A stretch of DNA of 64,000 nucleotides from Sphingobacterium spiritivorum ATCC 33861 (GCF_000143765.1 NZ_GL379773.1:1-64000), one strand, 5' to 3'; positions 24,417 through 34,036 are shown, numbered from the stretch's first letter. Notes: generated by a model not told the origin, from the letters alone. Numbers and translations: made by a program.

Positions 24417-27400
24417 TTAAAATCCAACATTAAGTCCTACAGACCATGATTTAGTACGCGGATAGAAACCTCTAGAATCTATTCCTGAGGCAAATCCTGT
24501 ATCCTGCAATTCCGGATCAAGACCACTATAACTGGTAATCGTAGCGATATTGCGACCTGTCACATATACATACAGATTACGGATATAATCGGTCTTCAAT
24601 TTAAAATTATAGCCCAATGTGATATTATCCAGCTTCACAAAACTTCCGTTCTCTAAATAGTAATCCGAATATTGCGGATCGTCTTTGATATTGGCATGTT
24701 TAGTAAAAGCACTTTCCAGTACATTATTCGGCAGCCATTTCTGATTTCCGAAAAACATATCTGCCGTATTCAGAATATCATATTTGAACTTACCTCTGAA
24801 AAATACGGTGAGGTCAAATCCTTTATACGAAAAGCGGTTGCTTAGAGATGCATTGAACTTAGGAACACCATTACCGATATAGGTCAGGTCATCATTGGTA
24901 ATCTCTGCAGCTGTACCGGTGCTTCCGTCAGCTTTATAGAACAACCATTTCCCTTCATCTGTCAGCCCCGCATATCGTTTACCGTAAAAAGAGCCGACTT
25001 CTCCTCCTTCTTCCAGACGTATGGCATTCCCCAGATTTCCCGGTGAAGGAAGTCCTCCGAATTCCAGCCAGTTACTTTGGAAAATCTCATTCGACAACTT
25101 TGCCAGTTTATTCTTTTGGTAATTACCAGCGAAATCTACATTCCAGGAGAAGTTTTCTTTCTTAACAGCTGTTGCTGACAATTGCAGCTCAATACCTTTG
25201 TTATCCACCTGCCCGACATTATACCATATTTTAGATTGTACATATGCCGGCTGCTGTGCCCGGTATTCATCAATAAGATCTTTTGTTTTTCTGTTGTATA
25301 CATCAATGGAACCTGTGATCCGGTTATTCAGAAATCCGAAGTCCACTCCGATATTTGTTTCTGCTTTTTGCTCCCATTTCAGATCCGGATTTGGATTAGC
25401 GGCAGGGCCATAGGTTTGATAATAGATACCATCCTGCGGATATACTCCTCCAGTACCCAGTCTCAGAATGGACTGATAATTCGGTATACCCTGATTCCCC
25501 GTCACTCCGTAACCAACCCTTAATTTCAAATCATTGATCACTTCTTTATTACCGAAGAAACTTTCATTTGAGATCGTCCATCCTCCTGATATTGCAGGAA
25601 AATTACCCCACTTATGATTCGCCCCGAATCTGGACGAACCTTCTCTGCGCAAAATAGCACTTACAAAATAGCGGTCCGCATAGTTATAATTAACACGTCC
25701 AAAGAAAGCCACCAGGGTATTATCTTCCTTAAAAGATCCCATTGTCGGTCTCGGAAGCTGTGCATTGGTAAGAGCCGTTCCGGAGTTCATATCCCAATCC
25801 AGAAAACCATCGGTCGTAAATCCGTTGTTAGACATTTCAAAACGCTCATATCCTGTATATTGATAACTATACCCCAATAATCCGGTAATGGTATGTTTTT
25901 CATTAAAGGTCTGGTTGTAGTCAATAGTAGATTCAATGGTTCTGGTCCAGTTCAGTTCATTCCTTTTGTAGGCATATGCTGTACCTCTGTAATCTGTATT
26001 GGGACGTTGATCCCAATCCTGGGTAGAACGGTAACGCCTGTCATTCCAGTTGTCACGGACATAGGATCCGAACACCGAAACACTTAAAGGATCAATAATT
26101 TTCAGCTTTAATTTTGCATCTCCTGAAAAAGTTTGCTGATTCCGTTCATCTATACGATATGCCAGGCGACTCATAGGATTATAGTTGTTGTATTCCTGCG
26201 TCTGATAGAATGTCCCGTCCGGATTATAGATAGGTGCGGTAGGATTACGCTGGATAGCCTGTTCAAAGTCCGGTACATTTTCACTGTCTTCATCCTTTTT
26301 ACCTCCCAACATATTAGCTTTGTTAAAATTGGCGGCTATATTTCCGGAAAAGGTAAGCCTATCTTTCAATCCTGTCTGAGAAAAACTGAATCTTCCTCCA
26401 AACTGCTTTCTGCCATTCTGTTTAGCAATACCATTCGCATCCTCATAGTTGATAGAAGCTCTGTAGCTGGATTTGTCCCCGCCGCCACTCGCGATAAAAT
26501 TATGGAAATTCGAAAAATTATTCTTGTCGATCAGCTCGTCAAACAGATCTGTACTGGCTCCGAGATCAGATTGCGGACGATTAAGACCTTTGACTACATA
26601 CTCTCTGAACTGATCCGCTGTCAGCATATTCGGTTTACTGGCGACAAATTCTTTTTGTCCGTAGGTAAAATATTCAAACTGAGGAGCTCCGGGTTTACCC
26701 TTTTTGGTGGTAACTAATACGACCCCTCCATTACCGCGGGTACCGTAGATCGCCGCAGCCGAACCGTCCTTGAGCACACTTATGGATTCTATGTCTCCTT
26801 GCTTGACCAGATCCAGACTACCTCCCGGGATACCGTCAATAACGATCAAAGGCGAATTGGAACCCTTCAAAGATGCCATACCCCGCAATTGTACAGAAGT
26901 TCCCGAGTTTGGGTTACTTCCCTGTGCTCTGGTGATGTTAAGACCTGCTACTTTTCCCTGCACCAGTTCCATAGGATTACGCATCCCTCCCTGATTAAAA
27001 TCTTTTTCCTTTACTGTCTGTACAGCTGAGGTTACTTCACTCTTTTTCTGTGTACCATACCCTACTACTACGACTTCCTCTAATGATTCGCTTTCCGGCT
27101 TTAGTTTGACAGCGATACCGGAAGTGCCCGTGACAGGTACTTCTACAGGCGAAAAACCGATATAGGAAACGATCAACGTACTCCCGACTTTGGCTTCCAG
27201 GCTGAAATTACCATCCTGATCGGTTTGTGTCCCGACAGCCGAACCTTTCAGTTTGACGGTTACCCCCGCCAGTGGAGTACCTGTTTCCGCGTCTGTTACT
27301 TTTCCGCTTACTGTTTCCTGTTCGGATTTGTTTAAATAGGTTACTTTGTCATGAACAAAGCGGCTTTCTGCTGTACCGTCTGTTGCATAAGCATAATTTA

Positions 27401-27479
27401 ATGCGAGCAGGGATAGCGGGACTACCCACCATTTCGCTCGACGGCCCGCAGGCCGTAAAGGTTTAATGTAATAATTCAT
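24417..27479 (-). CDS. SusC/RagA-like TonB-dependent transporter, second system
   Basis: The product is 1020 residues: signal region (to about 33), carboxypeptidase-regulatory-like domain (about 55-128), TonB-box-like EEVVVVGYGTQ (134-144), plug (about 148-255) and a beta-barrel ending in SVGLNVGF. It has no STN domain, unlike the receptor at 8778, so it is not a FecR transducer. With the SusD partner it forms a TonB-driven outer-membrane importer, probably for an oligosaccharide. The LacI-type palindromes upstream support a sugar-responsive system, but the actual substrate is unknown. Confidence 0.94.
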   Translation of the reverse strand: MNYYIKPLRPAGRRAKWWVVPLSLLALNYAYATDGTAESRFVHDKVTYLNKSEQETVSGKVTDAETGTPLAGVTVKLKGSAVGTQTDQDGNFSLEAKVGSTLIVSYIGFSPVEVPVTGTSGIAVKLKPESESLEEVVVVGYGTQKKSEVTSAVQTVKEKDFNQGGMRNPMELVQGKVAGLNITRAQGSNPNSGTSVQLRGMASLKGSNSPLIVIDGIPGGSLDLVKQGDIESISVLKDGSAAAIYGTRGNGGVVLVTTKKGKPGAPQFEYFTYGQKEFVASKPNMLTADQFREYVVKGLNRPQSDLGASTDLFDELIDKNNFSNFHNFIASGGGDKSSYRASINYEDANGIAKQNGRKQFGGRFSFSQTGLKDRLTFSGNIAANFNKANMLGGKKDEDSENVPDFEQAIQRNPTAPIYNPDGTFYQTQEYNNYNPMSRLAYRIDERNQQTFSGDAKLKLKIIDPLSVSVFGSYVRDNWNDRRYRSTQDWDQRPNTDYRGTAYAYKRNELNWTRTIESTIDYNQTFNEKHTITGLLGYSYQYTGYERFEMSNNGFTTDGFLDWDMNSGTALTNAQLPRPTMGSFKEDNTLVAFFGRVNYNYADRYFVSAILRREGSSRFGANHKWGNFPAISGGWTISNESFFGNKEVINDLKLRVGYGVTGNQGIPNYQSILRLGTGGVYPQDGIYYQTYGPAANPNPDLKWEQKAETNIGVDFGFLNNRITGSIDVYNRKTKDLIDEYRAQQPAYVQSKIWYNVGQVDNKGIELQLSATAVKKENFSWNVDFAGNYQKNKLAKLSNEIFQSNWLEFGGLPSPGNLGNAIRLEEGGEVGSFYGKRYAGLTDEGKWLFYKADGSTGTAAEITNDDLTYIGNGVPKFNASLSNRFSYKGFDLTVFFRGKFKYDILNTADMFFGNQKWLPNNVLESAFTKHANIKDDPQYSDYYLENGSFVKLDNITLGYNFKLKTDYIRNLYVYVTGRNIATITSYSGLDPELQDTGFASGIDSRGFYPRTKSWSVGLNVGF

Positions 27480-27526
27480 GTTTAGTTAGTATATGTTTGA
27501 AAAATCTATAATTAGTTAAAATTTAC

Positions 27527-27538
27527 TAAAACGTTTTA
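27527..27538. promoter_or_regulatory. LacI-type operator, proximal to susC-2
   Basis: TAAAACGTTTTA is a perfect 12-bp palindrome with a central CG, as bound by LacI/GalR-family repressors. The shared sequence around it (ttacTAAAACGTTTTAC) is the same as at 27637. It is 48 bp from the susC start codon. Confidence 0.7.
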
Positions 27539-27636
27539 CCTAATAGACACAATAAAGGGCAACAGCAATACCTCCTTAATCATTCTATGTTGAACAGGTA
27601 ATTTTTACAATTTATAAGGTGATTTTTCTTTTTTAC

Positions 27637-27648
27637 TAAAACGTTTTA
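27637..27648. promoter_or_regulatory. LacI-type operator, distal to susC-2
   Basis: This is a second perfect TAAAACGTTTTA with the same left flank. Centre-to-centre distance to the first site is 110 bp, close to ten and a half helical turns. The cognate regulator is not encoded in the window. Confidence 0.7.
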
Positions 27649-27834
27649 CTTCGTGGTGCAAAAAGAACCAGCATTCACGTATACAAGAAAAAATTAAAAT
27701 CGGTTTATTTTCATATGGCTATTCTAAAGTTAAGATTTAAATCTTAAAAACCGTTGATCTTTTTTCAGTTTTTAATATAACATATAACCTATGCTACAAG
27801 TACTTATTAAAATTTCATAAGTAAAAACAACAAA

Positions 27835-27868
27835 AAACCCCGTCTTAATATATATTAAAACGGGGTTT
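27835..27868 (-). terminator. Terminator after the GMC oxidoreductase gene
   Basis: A long stem of AAACCCCGT-c-TTAATA against TATTAA-a-ACGGGGTTT has one mismatch and is followed on the minus strand by TTTTTTGTTGTTT. It isolates the GMC/subunit-3 operon from susC-2. Confidence 0.85.
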
Positions 27869-27964
27869 GTGTAGATTTTAAAGAATCTGTGTCAGATCTG
27901 GAGACAGGAAGCGTTTTCAGGCAGGAACCTGATATGATTCTGTCACAAAAGGTTTCGCATTAGT

Positions 27965-29680
27965 CTAAATATTTCCCTTCTTCATTTCCTGCAGCGCATA
28001 GTCAACCGCTCTGGCAGAGAAGGCCATATAGGTTAGGGAAGGATTTTGAGTAGAAGTAGAAGTCATGGCTGCTCCATCTGTCACAAATACATTCGGAACG
28101 CTGTGCATCTGATTCCATTTGTTGAGGACAGACGTTTTAGGATCATTCCCCATACGCGCTCCTCCCATTTCATGTATATCCAGTCCGGGTGCCTGACCAT
28201 GGTCGTCTTGCTTTATATTGGTAAATCCGGCTTCTTCAAACATTGCTGTCATCTGCTCCAGATAGTCTTTTTTCATTTTTGCATCATTGTCGTCATATTC
28301 AACTGCAATTTTCAGCAACGGAACTCCCCAGGCATCTTTTTGAGAACTATCCAGTGTGACCTGACCGGATTCTTTCGGAATCGTCTCACCCATCATATGT
28401 GATCCTACGCCCCATAATCCATACTTTGGATTCAGAAGATTATTTTTGAAAGATTCACCGTATCCGGACTGATCTGCACTCTTTGAACGGTAAGCTCCAA
28501 ATCCTGCTGCATATCCTCTCAGAAAATCTGTTTCCTGTTTATGTAAATTGCGGAATCTAGGAATATATCCTCCTCCGGCAGGATTACGGCCATCGGTAGT
28601 ATAGTCCATGAAACCTTCATACTCTGCATATATACGTGCGCTGTAATTGTGAAAAGCAACATATTTACCTAACACACCGCTGTCATTGCCCAGACCGTTT
28701 TCGAAGCGCCTGGATTTGGAATTCAGCAAAATCAGATTCGTATTTAATGCCGCAGCATTTACAAAGATCACCTTTGCAAAGAAGTCCATCTCCTCTTTAG
28801 TTTCTGTATCAATGACTTTAACACCTACCGCTTTTCCCTTCGTATCATCATACAGAATAGAATGGACCACCGAGAAAGGTCTGAGTGTCATATTTCCGGT
28901 CTTCGCTGCCCACGGAAGTGTGGATGCATTAGAACTAAAATAACCTCCGAACGGGCAGCCTCGCTGACAAAGTGTACGATTCTGACATTGTACACGTCCC
29001 TGATCGAGATGAATTTTATTAGGCTTGGATAAATGCGCACAACGAGCCGAGATCACTTTTCGTTCGGGATACTTGTTTTTCATTGTTTGCTGAAAATATT
29101 TCTCCACCACATTCAACGGATATCCCGGAAGAAACTCACCATCCGGAAGCTCAGGAAGACCGTCTTTATCTCCGGCAATACCGGCAAAACGTTCGACATA
29201 ATCGTACCACGGCTTCAGATCTGCATAGCGGATAGGCCAGTCAACAGCAAACCCATCGCGTGCAGGTCCTTCAAAATCAAAGTCTGACCAACGCTGTGTC
29301 TGTCTGGCCCAAAGCAGAGATTTTCCACCAACCTGATAGCCACGGATCCAATCGAATGGTTTTTCCTGTACATAAGGATGCTCCTGATCTTTTACGAAAA
29401 AGTGAGCCGCATCTTCATGAAATGCATAACAACGGTTAACAATAGGATTTTCCTGCTGCACCTTATACGGCATCTCTCCGCGGTGCTCAAATTCCCAGGG
29501 ATAAAGATTAGTGGTAGGATAATCCTTGACATGCTTTACATCACGGCCTCTTTCCAATACCAAAGTCTTTAATCCTTTTTCACAAAGCTCCTTTGCAGCC
29601 CAACCACCACTTATTCCCGAACCAATGACGATAGCATCGTATGTTCTGTTCTTTACGCTGTCCGTATTTATATTTGCCAT
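27965..29680 (-). CDS. GMC-family oxidoreductase, large subunit
   Basis: This 571-residue FAD enzyme has a Rossmann motif GSGISGG (20-26) followed by LERG, which binds ADP-ribose. It carries a C-terminal GMC domain with HEMGGARMG and the TDGAAMTSTSTQNPSLT segment that holds the active-site residues. A central Cys-rich stretch (CQNRTLCQRGCPFGGY, about 235-250) is common in bacterial sugar dehydrogenases of this branch. It lacks a signal peptide. It pairs with the gluconate-2-dehydrogenase subunit-3 protein encoded 16 bp upstream, whose Tat signal would carry the complex to the periplasm. The likely reaction is oxidation of a sugar or sugar acid hydroxyl, for example 3-dehydrogenation of glycosides; the substrate is not evident. 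Confidence 0.88.
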   Translation of the reverse strand: MANINTDSVKNRTYDAIVIGSGISGGWAAKELCEKGLKTLVLERGRDVKHVKDYPTTNLYPWEFEHRGEMPYKVQQENPIVNRCYAFHEDAAHFFVKDQEHPYVQEKPFDWIRGYQVGGKSLLWARQTQRWSDFDFEGPARDGFAVDWPIRYADLKPWYDYVERFAGIAGDKDGLPELPDGEFLPGYPLNVVEKYFQQTMKNKYPERKVISARCAHLSKPNKIHLDQGRVQCQNRTLCQRGCPFGGYFSSNASTLPWAAKTGNMTLRPFSVVHSILYDDTKGKAVGVKVIDTETKEEMDFFAKVIFVNAAALNTNLILLNSKSRRFENGLGNDSGVLGKYVAFHNYSARIYAEYEGFMDYTTDGRNPAGGGYIPRFRNLHKQETDFLRGYAAGFGAYRSKSADQSGYGESFKNNLLNPKYGLWGVGSHMMGETIPKESGQVTLDSSQKDAWGVPLLKIAVEYDDNDAKMKKDYLEQMTAMFEEAGFTNIKQDDHGQAPGLDIHEMGGARMGNDPKTSVLNKWNQMHSVPNVFVTDGAAMTSTSTQNPSLTYMAFSARAVDYALQEMKKGNI

Positions 29681-29696
29681 TTTCCTTGATTCTTTA

Positions 29697-30188
29697 TTAT
29701 GCGTTGATTTTCATTGCACCATTGTACCTGCCGGGAACTAATTCATAAATTAGTTTATTCTTCATGACATATTCCGAATTGAGATATCCCTGAGTAGCTC
29801 TTTTTTTGAATATCTTATAAAAAGCACTCTTTTCCTTTGCTTCTTCTTCCGACTTGAAATATGCTCCGATCTTATCTGCCGCAGCACCATCCAGATCAGA
29901 TCTGTTTTTCTCCAGGCCTTCCAGGAAAGCTTTTTGATCTTCAGGTGAATGACAATCATCTACCATTTTCATTACAAAAAGGTGAAGATTTAACTTTTTA
30001 CCTCCAGGAGAATCTGTCTCAGGAATAAGTACATCTACCAGATTAGCCAGAAATTCTTCATCCTTAGCAGATAACCTGATGGTATGCAGATCTATAGACG
30101 TTCCACCCTGCTCCCGCAGGCAGGAAGGCAATAACGCAAGCCCTCCAGCAATAATAAAAAGTTGTTTTACCGCAGTCCTTCGGTTCAT
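29697..30188 (-). CDS. Gluconate 2-dehydrogenase subunit 3 family protein (Tat lipoprotein)
   Basis: The 163-residue protein begins with NRRTAVKQLF, a twin-arginine signal (Arg3-Arg4), and LLPSC with Cys23 as probable lipid anchor. The mature part is the helical small-subunit domain with EEFLANLVDVLIPETDSPGG, the typical opening of the family. It acts as chaperone and export escort for the GMC subunit encoded immediately downstream. The 16-bp gap implies one operon. Confidence 0.88.
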   Translation of the reverse strand: MNRRTAVKQLFIIAGGLALLPSCLREQGGTSIDLHTIRLSAKDEEFLANLVDVLIPETDSPGGKKLNLHLFVMKMVDDCHSPEDQKAFLEGLEKNRSDLDGAAADKIGAYFKSEEEAKEKSAFYKIFKKRATQGYLNSEYVMKNKLIYELVPGRYNGAMKINA

Positions 30189-30289
30189 AACATGATGTTT
30201 ATAATTTGTAATATTAGAAATATTCTAACAAAAATCAAAAAGCTAAATCGATTAAAGCCAGTAATAATTTCAAGACATTCTGGATTATT

Positions 30290-30952
30290 TTATGAGATGT
30301 TATTTTTAAGGTGGTCCCAGACCTCCTGCAGATCTGTGAACAATTGATCAGCAATAATTAGTTTTTCCCGTTCTACTGGTTGTTTGGTAACTCCTATACA
30401 ATACAAACCGGCAGCCTTAGCTGCTTTCGTTCCTGTAATAGTATCTTCAATGGCTACACAATCTTTCGGGTTTAATCCGGATTGCTTAGCGGCAAGAAGA
30501 TAGGGTTCAGGATCAGGTTTTGGTGACTGTACATGGTCTCTCGTCACAATCAGCGAAAAGTAGGAGAGCAGATCATGGTGGCCCAGTACCGTATCGACAG
30601 TAGTCTGATAACTTGAAGTAACCAATCCGATTTTGACCTGATGCGCTTTCAGATGTTCCAGTATTTCCTTTGCATATGGCATCAGTGCAATAGTCCGCAT
30701 ATCCGATTGTGCATAAGCCGCTCTGGTACGTTTCCACATATATTCATCTGTTGTATCTACATTCCACACTCTTTTCATTGTCTCAATATTGACTGCTAAA
30801 GTGTGACCCGCAAAATGTACAATCCAGTCTTCAAAATTAATATGGATAGCAAAATCCTCCGCCAGAATAGGTTGCCAGTTTTGGAAATAAAAATACTCCG
30901 AATCTATAAGTGTCCCGTCCAGATCAAAAAATACAGCTTTAAATTTGTTCAT
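30290..30952 (-). CDS. HAD-superfamily phosphatase / beta-phosphoglucomutase-like
   Basis: This 220-residue cytosolic protein has HAD motif I FFDLDGTLID with nucleophile Asp10 and acid/base Asp12. Motif II is VTSSYQT, the motif III Lys lies in SPKPDPE, and motif IV is VAIEDT. A helical cap between residues 17 and 85 places it in the subgroup with beta-phosphoglucomutase and small phosphosugar phosphatases. The substrate is undetermined. A good -7 box (30957-30964) just upstream makes it a single-gene unit. Confidence 0.85.
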   Translation of the reverse strand: MNKFKAVFFDLDGTLIDSEYFYFQNWQPILAEDFAIHINFEDWIVHFAGHTLAVNIETMKRVWNVDTTDEYMWKRTRAAYAQSDMRTIALMPYAKEILEHLKAHQVKIGLVTSSYQTTVDTVLGHHDLLSYFSLIVTRDHVQSPKPDPEPYLLAAKQSGLNPKDCVAIEDTITGTKAAKAAGLYCIGVTKQPVEREKLIIADQLFTDLQEVWDHLKNNIS

Positions 30953-30956
30953 GATA

Positions 30957-30964
30957 CAAAGCTA
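30957..30964 (-). promoter_or_regulatory. Promoter -7 box of the HAD gene
   Basis: The minus strand reads TAGCTTTG. A TTTAG word about 20 nt upstream could serve as the -33 element. The box is 5 nt before the ATG, so the mRNA would be leaderless or nearly so. Confidence 0.5.
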
Positions 30965-31126
30965 AAGTTTTTGATCCGGTAAACTAAAGATTTGATATTT
31001 AAGTCTTCCCTCCGGATAAAAGACTTCTGTCTACATAACAAAACTAATACTTGTGAAAAAAAGCAAGTTTGGGTAAGTTTGTTGAGTATACGCACATTAA
31101 CACTTTAGCACTATACCTCAATTGAT

Positions 31127-31738
31127 ATGAAGATAATAGCCGTAGGTCGCAATTACATTGACCATGCCAAAGAACTCAATAATCCTGTACCGAAAACTCC
31201 TGTCATCTTTATGAAACCGGATACAGCACTGTTAAAAGACAACAAGGATTTTTACTATCCCGAGTTTTCCAAAGATATTCATTACGAAGTCGAGGTTGTA
31301 CTTCGTATATGCAAAGAAGGCAAACATGTATCTCCAAAATTTGCGCATACATATTATGATGCAATCGGTCTTGGTATTGACTTTACTGCACGGGATATAC
31401 AGCAGCAACATAAAGAAAAGGGACTACCCTGGGAACTGGCCAAATCCTTTGATGGTTCGGCAGTCATAAGCCCTTTTATCCTGAAGGACACATTTTCAGA
31501 CCCTGCTCAACTCAGCTTCAGTCTGCAGAAAAACAAAGAAATTGTGCAATCCGGACATACGAAAGATATGATCTTTTCCTATGACCAGCTGATCGTCTTT
31601 ATATCACAATACATTACTTTGCGTAAAGGAGATTTTATCTATACAGGAACGCCTGCAGGAGTAGGGCCGGTCTCCATCGGAGATCGACTTGAAGGATTTA
31701 TGGAAGAAAAAAGCATGTTTACCTGTCAGATTAAATAA
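31127..31738 (+). CDS. Fumarylacetoacetate hydrolase (FAH) family protein
   Basis: The product is 203 residues, the size of the short FahD/YcgM-type enzymes. The sequence MKIIAVGRNYIDHAKE at the start, FMKPDTALL, the metal-binding EVEVVLRI (Glu residues near 55-57) and GDFIYTGTPAGVGP near the C-terminus are family signatures. Members cleave acylpyruvates or tautomerise oxaloacetate; the exact reaction is not readable here. It is cytosolic. The M23 peptidase gene begins 5 bp after its stop, suggesting an operon. Confidence 0.88.
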   Translation: MKIIAVGRNYIDHAKELNNPVPKTPVIFMKPDTALLKDNKDFYYPEFSKDIHYEVEVVLRICKEGKHVSPKFAHTYYDAIGLGIDFTARDIQQQHKEKGLPWELAKSFDGSAVISPFILKDTFSDPAQLSFSLQKNKEIVQSGHTKDMIFSYDQLIVFISQYITLRKGDFIYTGTPAGVGPVSIGDRLEGFMEEKSMFTCQIK

Positions 31739-31743
31739 TTTAA

Positions 31744-33465
31744 ATGAAGAAACTAAGTATATATCTGGGGATACTGGCATTGACAGCAACGTCTGTATCT
31801 GCTCAAAATATTATCAAATCCCGAACATATCCGCAGAATTATTTCAGACAGCCTATGGATATTACTCCGCAGGCTTCGGGAGGATTCGGAGAACTAAGAG
31901 GAACCCATTTTCACGCCGGAAACGATTACAGGACACAACAGCGAATCGGAATCCCGATTTATAGTGCCGCCGAAGGCTACGTATCGAGAGTCCGTGTACA
32001 GATCGGCGGAGGCGGCAACTCGGTTTATGTTGATCATCCCAACGGGTATACATCTGTATATCTGCATATGGACAGCTTCAATGATCAGCTAAGTGAAATT
32101 GTTAAAGCCGAACAGTATAAAAAGAAAAGCTTTGATGTGGATATAGACCTCCCCCGCAATAAGGTTGTCATGAAAAAGGGACAGCTTCTAGGTAAATCCG
32201 GCAATACCGGAGGATCAGGCGGACCTCATCTTCATTTCGAAATAAGAGATACCAAAACCCAAAACCCGCTCAACTCGCAACTCTTTGGCTTATACTTTGA
32301 AGATAATGTATCTCCCGTAATCCGTGGAATTACAGTGTACGATATAGGGAATGATGTATTTGATGAAAATACTCCGCGCAGGCATCAGGGTATAAAAACT
32401 ATCGGAAGTGGCACTTACGGTTTAGCAGGAGGTGCTCCTATACCGGTTAATGGAAAATTCGGATTGGGCATCAATACGATTGACAGACATTCAGGAACTA
32501 ATTTTAGTTTTGGTGTATATTCCATTGAACTCTTGCTGGATGATGCTCCTGTAAGTACGATCGTCTTTGAGGAATTATCGTTTGCAACTTCCCGGGCGCT
32601 CAATTCCTATATAGATTACCCCTATTTTATGAAGACGCAGGCAAAAATTCAAAAAAGCTTTAAGGATCCGAATAATACCGCACCGATCTACAAGCAGTTG
32701 AATAATCTGGGCTTTATCGAATTAAAGGATAACAATGTGCATAAAGTTGATTATATAGTCAAAGATGTGCATGGTAATACCAGCAGGATCAGTTTTAATG
32801 TACAGCAAAACCCCACGTTCAATATCAGCCGTAAACCGCAGACCGGGACAACTGTATTCAAATACGGTCAGGAAAACAATTATGCGGCGGACAATGTCCG
32901 TATAACTGTTCCTAAGGGAGTGCTCTATAATGATCTTTATCTGAACTATTCTCAGGGAGCAAAGCCAAGAGGAGGATATTCTACTCTGCAGCGTGTACAC
33001 AACGATATGGTCCCGTTGCTGGACAATTATAAATTGAGTATCAAACCGGATGCTACTCTACCGGTTTCATTACAGAGTAAAGCTATAATTGTTGATGAAA
33101 GGGGCCGGTCCAAAGGAGGACGCTATGAAAATGGCTGGGTTGTAACTTCACTTCGTGATATGGGAAGCTACTATATTGCTGTAGATACGGTGGCTCCGGT
33201 CATCACGGCACGAAATCTGACAAACGGTAAAAATCTCGCAAATCAATCTAAGATAGATTTTACCATATCAGATAATCTGTCCGGTATACAGACTTTCAAC
33301 GCTTATATTGACGACAAATGGGTACTGATGGAATATGATCCTAAAAATCGTCATGTATGGCACACATTTGAACCCTCGCTGTCTAAAGGTAAACATACCT
33401 TCAGACTGGAAGTAAAAGACATGAAAGATAACACAAAAATATACGAAGCGACTTTTACTAAATAA
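31744..33465 (+). CDS. M23-family (LytM) zinc metallopeptidase, secreted
   Basis: This 573-residue protein has a signal peptide (1-20, cleavage before QNIIK). The LytM domain lies near the N-terminus, about 48-180. Zinc ligands are His57 and Asp61 in HFHAGND and His164 in PHLHFEIRD, with His108 (VYLHMD) and His162 as further active-site histidines. The long C-terminal part (190-573) is beta-rich, with an Ig-like segment near 480-573. All metal ligands are present, so it should be an active peptidoglycan endopeptidase acting in the periplasm. Single-copy proteins of this shape are common in Bacteroidota. Confidence 0.9.
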   Translation: MKKLSIYLGILALTATSVSAQNIIKSRTYPQNYFRQPMDITPQASGGFGELRGTHFHAGNDYRTQQRIGIPIYSAAEGYVSRVRVQIGGGGNSVYVDHPNGYTSVYLHMDSFNDQLSEIVKAEQYKKKSFDVDIDLPRNKVVMKKGQLLGKSGNTGGSGGPHLHFEIRDTKTQNPLNSQLFGLYFEDNVSPVIRGITVYDIGNDVFDENTPRRHQGIKTIGSGTYGLAGGAPIPVNGKFGLGINTIDRHSGTNFSFGVYSIELLLDDAPVSTIVFEELSFATSRALNSYIDYPYFMKTQAKIQKSFKDPNNTAPIYKQLNNLGFIELKDNNVHKVDYIVKDVHGNTSRISFNVQQNPTFNISRKPQTGTTVFKYGQENNYAADNVRITVPKGVLYNDLYLNYSQGAKPRGGYSTLQRVHNDMVPLLDNYKLSIKPDATLPVSLQSKAIIVDERGRSKGGRYENGWVVTSLRDMGSYYIAVDTVAPVITARNLTNGKNLANQSKIDFTISDNLSGIQTFNAYIDDKWVLMEYDPKNRHVWHTFEPSLSKGKHTFRLEVKDMKDNTKIYEATFTK

Positions 33466-33489
33466 GCAAAGAGAAAGAACTTCTATGTC

Positions 33490-33515
33490 CCGGAATAAGA
33501 AGCATAATATTCCGG
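33490..33515. terminator. Hairpin after the M23 gene
   Basis: Perfect arms CCGGAATA (33490-33497) and TATTCCGG (33508-33515) surround a 10-nt loop, 25 bp after the stop. No T tract follows, so termination is uncertain. Confidence 0.35.
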
Positions 33516-33571
33516 CATTATTCGTGGATCAGCATTATATTATTTACATTTAACTCTTAAATTTTTCACAT

Positions 33572-34036
33572 ATGTCAACACTTGAAACAGGAAACAAAGC
33601 ACCGGATTTCAGTGCCAGAAACCAAAACGGAGAAACAGTTCATCTTTCGGATTTCAAAGGGAAGAAAGTCATTTTATACTTCTACCCAAAAGACAATACT
33701 CCTGGTTGTACAACAGAAGCCTGCAACTTCAGGGATAATTATCAGTCACTGAAAAAAGAGGGTTTTGAAATCCTCGGCGTCAGTATTGATACGGAGTCTT
33801 CACACCAGAAATTTACAGCTAAACATGAGCTTCCTTTTCAATTATTGGTAGATGAGGATAAGAGCCTGGTAGAAAAATACGGGGTATGGGTAGAGAAGAA
33901 CATGTACGGTAAAAAATATATGGGGACGGCCCGTACAACCTTTGTTATTGATGAAAAAGGAAATATTGAACATATCATCAAAAAGGTAGATAACAAAAAT
34001 GCTTCGCAACAGATCCGGGATCTTTACGCCAAATAA
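33572..34036 (+). CDS. bcp: Thioredoxin-dependent thiol peroxidase (Bcp/PrxQ)
   Basis: This 154-residue cytosolic peroxiredoxin has peroxidatic Cys46 in DNTPGCTTEAC and resolving Cys51 five residues later, the spacing of the BCP/PrxQ atypical 2-Cys class. The C-terminal VD-x-KNASQQIRDL is also typical. It reduces H2O2 and organic hydroperoxides at the expense of thioredoxin. It is monocistronic by spacing: 106 bp from the M23 gene and 116 bp before glyS. Confidence 0.93.
   Translation: MSTLETGNKAPDFSARNQNGETVHLSDFKGKKVILYFYPKDNTPGCTTEACNFRDNYQSLKKEGFEILGVSIDTESSHQKFTAKHELPFQLLVDEDKSLVEKYGVWVEKNMYGKKYMGTARTTFVIDEKGNIEHIIKKVDNKNASQQIRDLYAK

Larger units (their letters stand above)
27480..27964. 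other. 485-bp noncoding region upstream of susC-2
   Basis: No gene is seen. It contains two identical palindromic operators (27527-27538, 27637-27648) and a terminator for the GMC gene (27835-27868). The space between 27650 and 27830 is A/T-rich without recognisable structure. No clear TAnnTTTG box was found near the operators. Confidence 0.6.

Noticed and set aside
26133..26717. 194-codon plus-strand frame within susC-2
   Set aside because: It is a shadow of the SusC barrel region and has no start signals or recognisable domain.
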